The position numbers were made by a program, and so were the translations under genes. 43,701 bases of DNA from positions 1-43,701 of the forward strand of contig CAJINA010000179.1 in the NCBI GenBank assembly GCA_905176665.1, in the 5' to 3' direction. Shown here in pieces: positions 1-8,063 of this stretch (position 1 is the stretch's first letter; each line of letters opens with the position of its first letter). The DNA is from Olavius algarvensis Delta 4 endosymbiont (GTDB taxonomy: Bacteria > Desulfobacterota > Desulfobacteria > Desulfobacterales > CAJINA01). The notes under the pieces are model-generated. The model did not search any database, had not been told where the DNA came from, and saw only the letters and a list, made by a program, of their open reading frames with translations.

Positions 1-2
1 GT

Positions 3-41
3 AAAAAACGTCGAGAAGAATTGTCAAAGGAGGCCGCCTAA
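3..41 (+). CDS. C-terminal tail of a truncated upstream gene (possible)
   Basis: Frame 3 is open from the window edge and ends at TAA 39-41, giving a charged tail KKRREELSKEAA. It is followed about 70 bases later by an intrinsic terminator, which fits the end of a real gene. Only 12 residues are visible, so no function can be given, and the other frames close nearby as well. Confidence 0.25.
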   Translation, partial: KKRREELSKEAA

Positions 42-110
42 TAATCACTGACCCGAGAGGGCTGACTGTCCGGGAGGTCTTTGACTTTTACAATTTAAGC
101 AAAACAGAAG

Positions 111-142
111 GGCTTGGGGCTTTCCAAGCCTTTCTTGCTTTT
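111..142 (+). terminator. Rho-independent terminator
   Basis: GGCTTGG (111-117) pairs with CCAAGCC (124-130) around a six-base loop. It is followed by a T-rich run (TTTCTTGCTTTT). It probably ends the gene truncated at the left edge. Confidence 0.6.
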
Positions 143-231
143 GGAAAAAAATTTTCGAAAAATCAGATTTCGATCTTATTCTATTTGCATGGGATCTTTG
201 ACCGGGGTGTCTTTAAAGCCAAAGCCCAGGT

Positions 232-254
232 AATCCTAAGTCTAAATTAGGATT
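232..254 (+). other. Perfect 8-bp hairpin before the response-regulator remnant
   Basis: AATCCTAA (232-239) and TTAGGATT (247-254) pair perfectly around a seven-base loop. It lies 20 bases before the ATG of the response-regulator remnant. The 15 bases at 241-255 are identical to 40374-40388 at the left end of the repeat element near 40.4 kb, so it may be a remnant of that repeat family and not an operator. Confidence 0.35.
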
Positions 255-274
255 TGAACCACCGCGGTACTACC

Positions 275-767
275 ATGACTACTAACAATCTACTGGATGG
301 AAAAATCGTCCTTAACGTGGATGACGAGGACGATATTTTGGATACCCTTGAGGACCTTTTGCCCATGTGCGAAACCGTTCGGGCCGGTGATTACTATACC
401 GCCATGGAATTGCTGGCTTCGCGCCGTTTCGATCTGGCCATTCTGGATATCATGGGGGTCTCCGGTTATGAGCTGCTCGAGAATCTGCGTTCGTAAAAAA
501 ATCCTTGCGGTCATGCTGACGGCTTAAGCCGTCACACCGACCGACGTACGCAAATCGTTCGACAAGGGCGCTGCCTTCTGCATCTCCAAAGAAGAAATGG
601 CCGATATCGAGGTATTCCTCAACGATGTGCTGGACGCCAAGCAAAAGTGTCGGAGCACCTGGCGTGCCTGGTACAGCCGGCTGTCGCGTTTCAGCGAGGC
701 GGCCTTTGGAAAAGACTGGATGAAACACAAAGAAGACCTGACAAAGAAATACACCTTCCACATATGA
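275..767 (+). pseudogene. Response regulator receiver-domain protein, frameshifted and with a nonsense codon
   Basis: The first part from ATG 275 is a clear receiver domain. It has the acidic cluster VDDEDD, the phosphoacceptor context LAILDIMG and then GYELLENL, but ends at TAA 494-496. The rest continues one frame over from 492: RKKILAVMLTA, an in-frame TAA at about 525-527 where a His-type residue would normally stand, then AVTPTDVRKSFDKGAAF with the lysine side of the receiver fold, and a basic tail to TGA 765-767. One frameshift plus one stop inside an otherwise well-kept domain indicates a recently inactivated single-domain regulator of the CheY-like class. No convincing Shine-Dalgarno precedes either possible start (TTG 254 or ATG 275). 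Two separate errors make a sequencing artefact less likely but do not exclude it. Confidence 0.75.
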
Positions 768-860
768 CGGCCGGTTGCAGCTGCCAGTATCAGGGACCCG
801 TTATCCCCTTTCCATACGCCCCGATCCATACTTTCAAACGAGTGACAGTAGCCAGCAGTG

Positions 861-879
861 CCAGGACATCCCGTCCTGG
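861..879 (+). terminator. Hairpin after the response-regulator remnant (weak terminator)
   Basis: CCAGGAC (861-867) pairs perfectly with GTCCTGG (873-879) around a five-base loop, between the pseudogene and the arsR promoter. There is no T-tract, so termination is uncertain. Confidence 0.3.
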
Positions 880-895
880 GGTTGCATGAAAATGC

Positions 896-924
896 TTGAC
901 AGAAATTGATTCTGGCCATATATT
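896..924 (+). promoter_or_regulatory. Sigma-70 promoter of arsR
   Basis: TTGACA (896-901) and TATATT (919-924) are separated by exactly 17 bases. Transcription would start near 931, inside the palindromic operator at 923-940. This is the expected arrangement for ArsR autorepression. Confidence 0.75.
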
Positions 925-940
925 TAAGTTATTGCTTAAA
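923..940 (+). promoter_or_regulatory. Palindromic ArsR operator, copy 1
   Basis: TTTAAG-TTATTG-CTTAAA is a perfect 6-6-6 inverted repeat overlapping the end of the -10 box and the predicted start point. A 23-base stretch here (918-940) recurs unchanged at 1392-1414 before the next gene. That points to a common regulator, most likely the ArsR protein encoded between the two copies. Confidence 0.75.
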
Positions 941-962
941 TACTAAATTATAAGCGGATGAC

Positions 963-1373
963 ATGCAGACGGAGCCAGCCGAGATATTTAAAGTATTGAG
1001 CGTGGAAACGCGCGTGAGAATTATTGAGCTGTTGAAAGGACGGGGCCCGCTGGGCGCCAAGGATATTGCCGCGACGATCGGCATTACCACTGCGGCGGTA
1101 TCGCAACATCTCAAGATATTGAAACAGGCCGGCTTGGTCCGCAGCGAACGCAAAGGCTACTGGATTCCCTATTCAATCGACGAAAAAGCAATGGAAAATT
1201 GCCGGCAGCTTCTGACCGAAGTTTGCACATGCGGGTGCCAGGGCAGCGGGAATTTCTCAAATTGTGAGCCGACAAGATCGGACCGGGAGGCCTTGCAGAA
1301 GTACGCCGCAGAACTGGAAAATGAGCTCAAAACTGTCCAGCAAAGATTGGAAGAGTTGGAACCGTCAAAGTAG
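963..1373 (+). CDS. ArsR/SmtB-family metal-responsive repressor with C-terminal Cys cluster
   Basis: A 136-residue winged-helix regulator. Residues 5-75 hold the ArsR fold: IFKVLSVETRVRIIELL, the recognition helix TTAAVSQHLKILKQAGLV, and the wing around SERKGYWIPYSI. Instead of the classic CVC in helix 3, the cysteines lie after the winged helix at C80, C88, C90, C92 and C101 (CTCGC cluster). This suggests a thiolate sensor for a soft metal or metalloid, followed by a short coiled coil (108-132). It is presumably autoregulated by the operator over its promoter and controls the downstream CGCGC protein through the second copy. The inducer cannot be told from sequence. The ATG at 963 has only a weak ribosome binding site. 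Confidence 0.88.
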   Translation: MQTEPAEIFKVLSVETRVRIIELLKGRGPLGAKDIAATIGITTAAVSQHLKILKQAGLVRSERKGYWIPYSIDEKAMENCRQLLTEVCTCGCQGSGNFSNCEPTRSDREALQKYAAELENELKTVQQRLEELEPSK

Positions 1374-1396
1374 CGGCAAATTTTTTTGTCAATATA

Positions 1397-1414
1397 TTTA
1401 AGTTATTGCTTAAA
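1397..1414 (+). promoter_or_regulatory. Palindromic ArsR operator, copy 2
   Basis: The same TTTAAG-N6-CTTAAA palindrome lies 26 bases before the small CGCGC gene. A TTGTCA hexamer (1386-1391) just upstream could be a -35 box, but no good -10 is seen. The exact promoter is therefore unclear. Confidence 0.65.
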
Positions 1415-1424
1415 CACTTAACCG

Positions 1425-1439
1425 GAAAGGAGGTGATCC
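1425..1439 (+). promoter_or_regulatory. Maximal-length Shine-Dalgarno for the CGCGC protein
   Basis: GAAAGGAGGTGATCC is fully complementary to about 15 bases of the canonical 16S rRNA 3' tail and sits directly before ATG 1441. It is the strongest ribosome binding site seen in the window and implies a highly translated small protein. Confidence 0.8.
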
Positions 1440-1440
1440 C

Positions 1441-1545
1441 ATGGCGGACAAGAAGAAAGGCTGCGGTTGCGGCTGTATCGGGCTGGCACCACCGGTCAAA
1501 AAGAAGCCTGACAAAGAAAAGAAAGCTGCCCGGAAGTCGAAATAA
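1441..1545 (+). CDS. 34-residue Cys-rich (CGCGC) basic protein, putative metal binder
   Basis: ATG 1441 to TAA 1543-1545 encodes 34 residues. They are a lysine-rich start, the motif GCGCGCIGLAPP (residues 7-18, three cysteines in CxCxC spacing), and a highly basic tail. The gene was fixed by its exceptional ribosome binding site and by the operator shared with arsR. A CxCxC knot in a short, basic, highly expressed protein suggests a soft-metal or metalloid chaperone or buffer; this is inference, as no characterised family is recognised. The ArsR protein upstream carries a similar CTCGC cluster, so both may bind the same ligand. Confidence 0.7.
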   Translation: MADKKKGCGCGCIGLAPPVKKKPDKEKKAARKSK

Positions 1546-1558
1546 TTGAGAGAGGGTT

Positions 1559-1615
1559 TCGAATCGCTCGCGGGGCCGGGGGAATTCGGCCGGCCATCCT
1601 CGGCCCCTGATTCGA
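1559..1615 (+). terminator. Long two-part hairpin after the CGCGC gene
   Basis: TCGAATC (1559-1565) pairs with GATTCGA (1609-1615), and inside it GGGGCCG (1572-1578) pairs with CGGCCCC (1601-1607). It follows the stop codon by 13 bases but lacks a T-tract. It may be a factor-dependent terminator or an mRNA-stabilising 3' structure. Confidence 0.45.
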
Positions 1616-1800
1616 GGTTGGATTTCACTTTCATCGCGCTAACCAATTAGATACAAAACAGGTGGTTGCATTCGCTGCCACCTGTTGTAGTATGGGATGC
1701 ACGGGTTCGGGTCATCAATTTCACACATGCGACCGCTTTGCTGGACAGAACATCAACTATCCATCAATTCCAATCACATATAACTCAAATCGCTTTTGTT

Positions 1801-2535
1801 ATGATGACGGCGTTAAAAAAATCAGTACGTATCATTCACATGGGACTTGTCCTGCTGCTGGCTTCAGGCATAGTTGTGTCTGCGGACACAGAAAATCTTT
1901 CCCGCATGGACCGGGTCCTCAAGCAGCTTGAAGTCCTGGAAAATGAGCCCGGTAATCTGAGGCCGGAACAGCGCCGGGCCATCCAGAATATCAGGGCCAT
2001 TATCGGACGCTACCCTGAAAAAATCGCCGCACCGCCGCCGCATTTAGTCGAACCGTGTAAACGGGAAATGATTAACAACGAAGATGGTACCTTCACGTTT
2101 GTCATCGAAACGGAGAAAGAGTTGCAGGCCTGGCTGTTGCCGGTGAATTCCAATGAATTCAACCAGGGGATGAACTGGCACGATGCCAGAGAAAGGGTAA
2201 AGACATACAATTTAAACGGCATTCGCGGCTGGAAGCTCCCGCCGGTGGAAGTGTTATACGGGATTCATAAGGTCAGCAGTGACTGCCCCGGCAAATTTGT
2301 AAAGGTCACCGGCGCGCCTATTATTCACGGCCAGTTCTATCATTTCGCTTACTGGACTTCCAGCGAATACTCTTTTGTTGATGCCTCCGAAAAATACCAT
2401 GCCGATGCAGTATCTCTCTACAGCGGCAACGTCATCCATGAAAGAAAAGAGAACATCGGTATTCTCTGGCCCGCCAAACTATTAAAAAGAGAGTCGTTGG
2501 CCGACATCAAACAGAAAGAACTCTTGTTGGATTAG
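1801..2535 (+). CDS. Secreted DUF1566 (Lcl C-terminal-like) domain protein
   Basis: Translation from ATG 1801 gives 244 residues, starting with a signal peptide (basic KKSVR, hydrophobic GLVLLLASGIVVS, cleavage after about residue 28, VSA-DT). A helical stretch then leads to a domain with DUF1566 hallmarks: MNWHDARERV, GIRGWKLPPVEVLYGI, YWTSSEYS, and a closing VSLYSGNVIHERKENIGILWP. In the family this C-type-lectin-like fold is found in exported proteins of mostly unknown role. The open frame extends upstream to 1666, but that part is not protein-like and precedes the signal peptide. No good Shine-Dalgarno is seen. The gene stands alone. Confidence 0.7.
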   Translation: MMTALKKSVRIIHMGLVLLLASGIVVSADTENLSRMDRVLKQLEVLENEPGNLRPEQRRAIQNIRAIIGRYPEKIAAPPPHLVEPCKREMINNEDGTFTFVIETEKELQAWLLPVNSNEFNQGMNWHDARERVKTYNLNGIRGWKLPPVEVLYGIHKVSSDCPGKFVKVTGAPIIHGQFYHFAYWTSSEYSFVDASEKYHADAVSLYSGNVIHERKENIGILWPAKLLKRESLADIKQKELLLD

Positions 2536-2666
2536 ACACCAAACTACATTTTTTAAGCAATTCACTTGCGTGCCAGCCAAAACACCACACACCACCTTGC
2601 CAAACCCTAACCACATTGTATCATTGAAATTTATATTTGCAAATTGAATAATGTACTATCAAAAAT

Positions 2667-2695
2667 TTGGTGTTTTCCTGTAAATCGTATATAAT
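2667..2695 (+). promoter_or_regulatory. Sigma-70 promoter of the hybrid kinase gene
   Basis: TTGGTG (2667-2672), a 17-base spacer and a consensus TATAAT (2690-2695) lie in the 300-base gap before the kinase. The predicted start near 2702 leaves a leader of about 138 bases. The rest of the gap (2536-2666) is AT-rich with no visible gene. Confidence 0.65.
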
Positions 2696-2839
2696 GCCCG
2701 CATGGCTTTGGTTATCGGGCGCCATATTCCGCGCAAAATCTAATTCTTTCCACAACGTACTGATTTCGACCTGCTCATCGGTGCACCTGTGCCCGTGCCT
2801 TAGATGACATCCACACCGCCTGTCCGAAGGAGCGCATCC

Positions 2840-5572
2840 ATGTTGATGAAAAAGTACCTGGGGCAGATCATGCAAGACATCGGATTCATCACTCGTCCCC
2901 AACTCGAAGAGGCCCTCCAGAAACAAAAAGAGATCATGGATGAAAAGATCATGCGGGAACGGCTGCAGAGGGTGAAGCTGGTCACGGCCGCTCGTCATAT
3001 GAAGGACCAGGAAATGGCCCCTTTACTGGGCCAGATCCTGCTCGACATGGGCCTTGTGAGCGCAGAACAACTCGAACGCGGTCTGCAGGAACAGGAAAAA
3101 TCCATAGAGACCTACTTTTCAATGGAAAACCGTAAACTGGGCGTTACCATTGAAATTGGTTCCATTGTCAATTCGACGCTCAACCTGGCGGAAGTTCTCT
3201 ACCTGATCATGATCCACGCCAATCGGGTGACCAACTCGGCAGCCAGCACGTTGATGCTGCTGGACGACGAAACCGGTGACTTGGTCTTCAGTGTGCCGAC
3301 CGGACCCAGGGAGGATAAACTGGTCGACATCCGGATCCCCAGGGGTGAAGGCATCGCCGGCTGGGTTGCGGAAAACGAACAACCGGTGCTCGTGGCTGAT
3401 GTAGGTGCAGATACCCGTTTCTACGCTGGAATCGATGAAAAGGTAGATTTCGAAACCCGGTCCATTCTCTGTGTCCCCCTGAAAGCCAAAACCAAACTGA
3501 TCGGAGTTCTGGAAGCAATTAACAAGCAAAACGGCGACAATTTCACCAAGGAAGATGAATTGCTCTTGAGCATGTTCGGCTACCAGGCCGCGGTTGCCAT
3601 CGAGAACGCCCGTCTTTACAGCGAGCTGCGGGAGGAACTGACCAGCAGCCGAAGCAACATAGAGGCGTTGCGCGAGAGTGAAACCAAATATCGACACCTG
3701 GTGGAAAAACTGGATGACATCATCTGGACCGCAGATCTGGAATTGCGCACCACCTATGTCAGCCAGTCCATCGAAAAGAACCTGGGTTTCACCCCCGCCG
3801 AACGCGTGTCCCAAACACTAGAACATCAGCTTACGCCCGAATCCTATGGCTACATTGTCAGCCTTTTATCCGGAGAAATGGAGCGGGACAACGGGCCCGG
3901 CGTCAACCCCAATCGGCGTCTGCGCGTGGAAACGGAATTCGTCCACAAGAACGGCAGCGCTCTCTGGTTCGAAAATATCGTGACCGGGATCCGCGATGAT
4001 TCCGGCCAATTGACCGGGGTTCACGGTGTATCGCGCAATATCACCGAGCGCAAGCAGGCGGCGGCAGCCCTCCGGGAAAGCGAGGAACGGTATCGGTCCC
4101 TGGTGGAAAACACCATGGACGGGTATTTTATCTGTGCCATACCCTCCGGCCGCCTGCTCTTTTTGAATCAGCGGGCGTGCAGCTTTCTGGAGCGTCCCTT
4201 GACCGAGGCCCTGGAACTGACCCTCTGGGATGTCATCGCGCCCGAGGAGCATCCGCGCATCAAGACCTGCATCCAGGCCAGGCTGGACGGCACATCCTTT
4301 TACCCTAAACTGGAAACCTACACGGCAGTCAGGGCCGACGGCAGCCAATTTAGAATCGAGATCTCCACCTCGGTGGTTTCCCACGGGGACGGCCCGGCGC
4401 TGCAGGGGCTTATCCGGGATGTCACGGAAAAAGAACGCTTCGAAAGCCAGTTCCAACAGGCCCAGAAAATGGAAGCTATCGGCACCCTGGCCGGGGGTAT
4501 CGCCCACGATTTCAACAACTTGTTGATGGGCATCCAGGGCCGGGCATCTCTGCTGATGTCCGGTATCGATGCAAGCCACCCGCAATACGACCATCTGGCC
4601 GGCATAGAACAATACGTACAAAGCGCCGCCGATCTGACCAAGCAGCTCCTGGGCTTTGCCCGGGGCGGCAAATATGAAGTCTTGCCCACGGACCTGAATA
4701 TTATTGTCGACGAAACCGCCACCATGTTCGGCCGGACGCGCAAGGAAATCCGGATTGAGAAACACCTAACCGACGACTTGTGGGCCGTGGAAGTCGATCG
4801 TAAACAGGTGGAGCAGATCCTGCTGAACCTGTTCGTGAACGCCTGGCAGGCCATGCCTTCCGGCGGCACCCTTACCCTGGAGACCGCAAATCTTGAAATC
4901 GGCACGGATACCAACTTGCCGTTCAAGTTCACCCCGGGCCGTTACGTGCGGGCCGCAATTACGGACACCGGCTGCGGGATGGATGACGAAACCCGCCTGA
5001 GAATCTTTGAACCGTTTTTTTCCACCAGGGAACGAGAACGCGGCACCGGACTGGGGCTGGCGTCCTGCTACGGGATTATCAAAAACCACAACGGCTTTAT
5101 CGACGTCGAGAGCGAGGTCGGCCGGGGGTCCACTTTCAATATTTATTTCCCGGCATCGGACAAACAGATTGCAGCTGAGCAGCAGGATACCAGTCCGGCC
5201 ATTACGGGCAAAGGCACCGTTTTGATGGTGGATGATGAAAAGATGATTCTGGATGTGTGTGCCCCCATGCTTGCCTCACTGGGATACAGCGCACTGATTG
5301 CCTCCTCCGGAGAGGAAGCGATCCAGATCTTCCGTGGAAAAAGGGACGTTATCGATCTGGTCGTCCTGGACATGATCATGCCGGACACCGGCGGCGGAGA
5401 GGTGTTCGATCAGATGAAAGCCATCGACCCTGAGGTGCGGGTCCTGCTGTCCAGCGGCTACAGCATCGACGGGCAGGCTACCGAGATCATCTCGCGTGGA
5501 TGCGCCGGATTCATCCAAAAACCGTTCAACACCAAACAGCTTTCCGAAAAATTGGCCGAGATACTGGGCTGA
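2840..5572 (+). CDS. Cytoplasmic GAF-PAS-PAS hybrid sensor histidine kinase
   Basis: ATG 2840 is preferred over ATG 2804 because AAGGAG lies seven bases before it; the protein is 910 residues. The order is: two short GQILxDxGLxxxxQLExxLxxQ repeats (about 6-33 and 62-88, like the MshEN/GspE N-terminal motif), GAF (about 105-262), PAS (278-405), PAS (412-535), HisKA with IAHDFNN (phospho-His about H556), and an HATPase with N-box VNAWQAM, DTGCGM and GTGLGL (660-772). A C-terminal receiver (793-910) follows, with phosphoacceptor D844 (VVLDMIMP) and conserved K894. No membrane segments are seen, so it senses a cytoplasmic signal. The signal and output partner are unknown, and no intact response regulator gene lies beside it. 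Confidence 0.93.
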   Translation: MLMKKYLGQIMQDIGFITRPQLEEALQKQKEIMDEKIMRERLQRVKLVTAARHMKDQEMAPLLGQILLDMGLVSAEQLERGLQEQEKSIETYFSMENRKLGVTIEIGSIVNSTLNLAEVLYLIMIHANRVTNSAASTLMLLDDETGDLVFSVPTGPREDKLVDIRIPRGEGIAGWVAENEQPVLVADVGADTRFYAGIDEKVDFETRSILCVPLKAKTKLIGVLEAINKQNGDNFTKEDELLLSMFGYQAAVAIENARLYSELREELTSSRSNIEALRESETKYRHLVEKLDDIIWTADLELRTTYVSQSIEKNLGFTPAERVSQTLEHQLTPESYGYIVSLLSGEMERDNGPGVNPNRRLRVETEFVHKNGSALWFENIVTGIRDDSGQLTGVHGVSRNITERKQAAAALRESEERYRSLVENTMDGYFICAIPSGRLLFLNQRACSFLERPLTEALELTLWDVIAPEEHPRIKTCIQARLDGTSFYPKLETYTAVRADGSQFRIEISTSVVSHGDGPALQGLIRDVTEKERFESQFQQAQKMEAIGTLAGGIAHDFNNLLMGIQGRASLLMSGIDASHPQYDHLAGIEQYVQSAADLTKQLLGFARGGKYEVLPTDLNIIVDETATMFGRTRKEIRIEKHLTDDLWAVEVDRKQVEQILLNLFVNAWQAMPSGGTLTLETANLEIGTDTNLPFKFTPGRYVRAAITDTGCGMDDETRLRIFEPFFSTRERERGTGLGLASCYGIIKNHNGFIDVESEVGRGSTFNIYFPASDKQIAAEQQDTSPAITGKGTVLMVDDEKMILDVCAPMLASLGYSALIASSGEEAIQIFRGKRDVIDLVVLDMIMPDTGGGEVFDQMKAIDPEVRVLLSSGYSIDGQATEIISRGCAGFIQKPFNTKQLSEKLAEILG

Positions 5573-5648
5573 TCTGCGCAGGCAGGCAACATCCGCCCTT
5601 TCCGGCTTTGGTTTTGTGTGCTAAAATCCCCCGCCAGGACTACACCCA

Positions 5649-6605
5649 GTGTTGCCCTTAGCTTCTCAAATTCAGAAAGTTGCGCTATTGGCAGATAGAC
5701 CCCAAAACACTTTAACCGGATATCTCTTCGCGATCGGCGCGACCGCGCTCTGGTCCGGTAACTTCCTAATAGCCCGGGGGCTGAATGACAGCATCCCACC
5801 CATCAGCCTGGCCTTCTGGAGGTGGGTTGTCGCCGTCATCGTGTTTTTGCCATTTGCGTGGAAGCCGCTTATGGCCGATCGGGCAATTCTGAAAATGCAC
5901 CTGCCCTACCTGGCGGTTACCGCCCTTTTGGGCATCACCTTCTTCAACACCTTGATCTACTTCGCCGGGCAGACCACGACGGTGATCAACCTGTCGCTGA
6001 TTGCAATAACCTTCCCCATCTTCATCGTTCTCCTGGCGCGATTTCTATTTCGCGAACTGCTCACCCTGAATAAGCTCATCGGCATCTCCCTGGTGGTGAC
6101 CGGTGTCATCTTCCTCGTCACCGACGGTGATATGAGTAAGCTGCTGAATATATCATTTGCAATCGGAGATATCTGGATGCTATGCGCGGCCATTGTCTTT
6201 GCGGTGTACAGCATTTTGCTGAAAAGCAAACCTGCACGGCTCAGCATAGGGGCCTTGCAATTGAGCACGTTTATCCTGGGACTTGCTTTCCTGTTTCCCT
6301 TTTTTATCTGGGAATGGATGGTTTCGGCACCGGTGGTCTATGATACTAAAATTGTAGGCTCGATTTTTTATGTAGGGGTGTTTGCTTCGCTCGCAGCCTT
6401 CGTATTATGGAACAAGGCCATCGCAGTAGTCGGTCCGGCGAAGGCCGCCATGATCTATTATTCCCTGCCGTTGTTCAGTGGATTTCTGGCCTACCTTTTT
6501 TTAGGAGAAGAGATTCGCAGTCTACATATGGTTTGCCTGGGGCTGATCATCTCCGGCATATTCATTTCTAATCGGGATAATCCGCAAAACAATCAAATAG
6601 ATTGA
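5649..6605 (+). CDS. EamA/DMT-family transporter
   Basis: A 318-residue protein with ten hydrophobic segments in two homologous halves of the EamA (drug/metabolite transporter) type. The first half opens with GYLFAIGATALWSGNFLIARG and the second ends with PLFSGFLAYLFLGEEI. Substrate cannot be inferred. Starts are ambiguous: GTG 5649 is the longest, with a weak AGGA nine bases upstream, and the first membrane segment only begins near residue 23, so a later start is possible. It converges on the next gene across a shared terminator. Confidence 0.85.
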   Translation: MLPLASQIQKVALLADRPQNTLTGYLFAIGATALWSGNFLIARGLNDSIPPISLAFWRWVVAVIVFLPFAWKPLMADRAILKMHLPYLAVTALLGITFFNTLIYFAGQTTTVINLSLIAITFPIFIVLLARFLFRELLTLNKLIGISLVVTGVIFLVTDGDMSKLLNISFAIGDIWMLCAAIVFAVYSILLKSKPARLSIGALQLSTFILGLAFLFPFFIWEWMVSAPVVYDTKIVGSIFYVGVFASLAAFVLWNKAIAVVGPAKAAMIYYSLPLFSGFLAYLFLGEEIRSLHMVCLGLIISGIFISNRDNPQNNQID

Positions 6606-6628
6606 TGAAACGGCGTATGGAAAAGTAA

Positions 6629-6658
6629 AAAGCGGCCCAGGATTTCCTGGACCGCTTT
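6629..6658 (-). terminator. Bidirectional terminator between convergent genes
   Basis: AAAGCGG-C-CCAGG (6629-6641) pairs with CCTGG-A-CCGCTTT (6646-6658) around ATTT, with one internal mismatch. Read on the minus strand it is followed by TTTTTACTTTTCC, a good U-tract, so it mainly serves the minus-strand gene. It can also stop the transporter transcript. Confidence 0.7.
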
Positions 6659-6704
6659 CAATATACTGGCTATATGCCGGGTTCGCGACGGACGCTACTG
6701 CCGA

Positions 6705-7478
6705 TCAGGGCTCCCAGAGATTGGAAAAGCTGCCCCGATAAGCAACCATATCTTCAGTTAGTTCGATTTGCTTTAATAGTTTTCTGGCGTGCTTGGGATT
6801 GGGAATATTACCGATACTGGCTTCCCGGCGAGAAATATTCTTAAGATGTCTTTCGACAGTAAGACGGGCCCTTTGCATACGGCTATTGGCGCCCATAAGC
6901 GACCCTTGCCATTTTTCTTTTTCATTATAAAGCTTGTCCAGTTCCTTGCAGTGCTTTCTTAGTTCCGCGGCCTGGTTGCGAAATACTCTCTTGGCTCCGC
7001 GCATCACCTTCAGGACCTCATCATTATATCGTTTGTCAATTACAAATGTCCGTGGGGCAAAAGCGATATTTTGGGTAGGATCAACCTCACTTAATTGGTT
7101 TTCCCCTGCCTCGCTGAACACGTCTGTTCTAAAGGCCTTCACCGCTTTCCGATATTTCTTGGTCTTCTTTTTATTGTCCGCCTTCATATCGGCTTCCAAT
7201 TCTTTTAGGCCCCTGTTAAGTTTCCCCCACTCGGCGCTAATTTTCTCTAATTTGGTCTCCCGTAGCCGGCTATATTTTTTAAATAAGATCAAAGAATCGT
7301 ACCATTTCTTGGTTGCTTCGGTGGCTTCTTCAACCAAGTTTTTTGGTTCAGCATCACCAAGATCCTTTTTAGACAATTTGACCCAGCTAGTGATTACTTT
7401 TTCAGCTGGACCTGCGTGGGCCGGAAAAACCGAAGCCATTAAAAATAGTACACATAGAAACGGGATGAATTTTTTCAA
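6705..7478 (-). CDS. Secreted coiled-coil protein of unknown function
   Basis: The likely start is TTG 7478-7476: AAAGGAGG sits seven bases before it, inside the longer open frame that begins at ATG 7496. This gives 257 residues with an N-terminal signal peptide (KKFIPFLCVLFLMASVF, cleavage at AHA-GP). The mature part is strongly basic and almost all helical, with heptad-like stretches (TKLEKISAEWGKLNRGLKEL; RNQAAELRKHCKELDKLYNEK) and no cysteine or enzyme motif in the conserved-looking part. The family is not recognised. It stands alone, with a terminator downstream. The 250 bases upstream hold no other supportable gene. Confidence 0.7.
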   Translation of the reverse strand: MKKFIPFLCVLFLMASVFPAHAGPAEKVITSWVKLSKKDLGDAEPKNLVEEATEATKKWYDSLILFKKYSRLRETKLEKISAEWGKLNRGLKELEADMKADNKKKTKKYRKAVKAFRTDVFSEAGENQLSEVDPTQNIAFAPRTFVIDKRYNDEVLKVMRGAKRVFRNQAAELRKHCKELDKLYNEKEKWQGSLMGANSRMQRARLTVERHLKNISRREASIGNIPNPKHARKLLKQIELTEDMVAYRGSFSNLWEP

Positions 7479-7732
7479 GATTAATCCTCCTTTCATGTTA
7501 CAAATTTTCTATGGAAATAAATTTTTTGTGGGAAATGCGTCACGATCCGAGCTATAATCTTGAGCTTAGTAAACCGTTTGAAAGATGTCAAACGTATATG
7601 CTGTCCAGGCAACATCTATACATACCGGTAACCGCTAAGTCAGATCTGTCGGCGGACCTATGCAAGCGTATGCGCAAAGGCAACTTTCCAGCTAAAACCG
7701 AACCGTTACCTGTCAGTTAGAAAAAACGCGAA

Positions 7733-7981
7733 ATGAAAAAAGTTCTCTCTGTCGTCGATAAAATCCCGCTGGTTATTGTCGTTATCCTTTGCGCTACTTT
7801 AGGGCTGGCTCCGTTTTCCCCGCCGCATATAATAGAGAAGTTATCCATGCTGGCCGGCGCCACTCTGGTAAAGCCGATCGACTGGTTCGATCTGCTCCTC
7901 CACGGAAGCCCCTGGATCCTGCTGGTTCTCAAACTCATCGCGTTGACGCTGCCCCCCGATGACCCGGAAGCAAATGATTGA
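7733..7981 (+). CDS. Small two-helix membrane protein
   Basis: 82 residues with two hydrophobic segments (about 12-29, VIVVILCATLGLAPF, and 58-71, SPWILLVLKLIALTL) separated by PPHIIEKLSMLAGATLVKPIDWFDLLLHG. From memory of the family, short proteins of this layout (DKIP...GLAPF...KPIDxFDLLLHG) occur in other Desulfobacterota genomes and are sometimes labelled as transporter-associated; I cannot confirm this. No export system lies beside it here. The ATG has a weak ribosome binding site. Confidence 0.6.
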   Translation: MKKVLSVVDKIPLVIVVILCATLGLAPFSPPHIIEKLSMLAGATLVKPIDWFDLLLHGSPWILLVLKLIALTLPPDDPEAND

Positions 7982-8063
7982 TCATTCATCAATATCCCGA
8001 AATGAAGAACTGCAGAAAGGTGTAGGCCGGTATCTGGGGAAGGTCAACGTCTGACCAAGGCTT

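Noticed and set aside
1425..1439. Sequence matching the 16S rRNA tail complement as a possible rRNA fragment
   Set aside because: It is the complement (Shine-Dalgarno sense), correctly spaced before an ATG, with no surrounding 16S sequence.
7511..7720. 69-codon plus-strand frame upstream of the small membrane protein
   Set aside because: No ribosome binding site, unusual composition and no recognisable features. Treated as intergenic.
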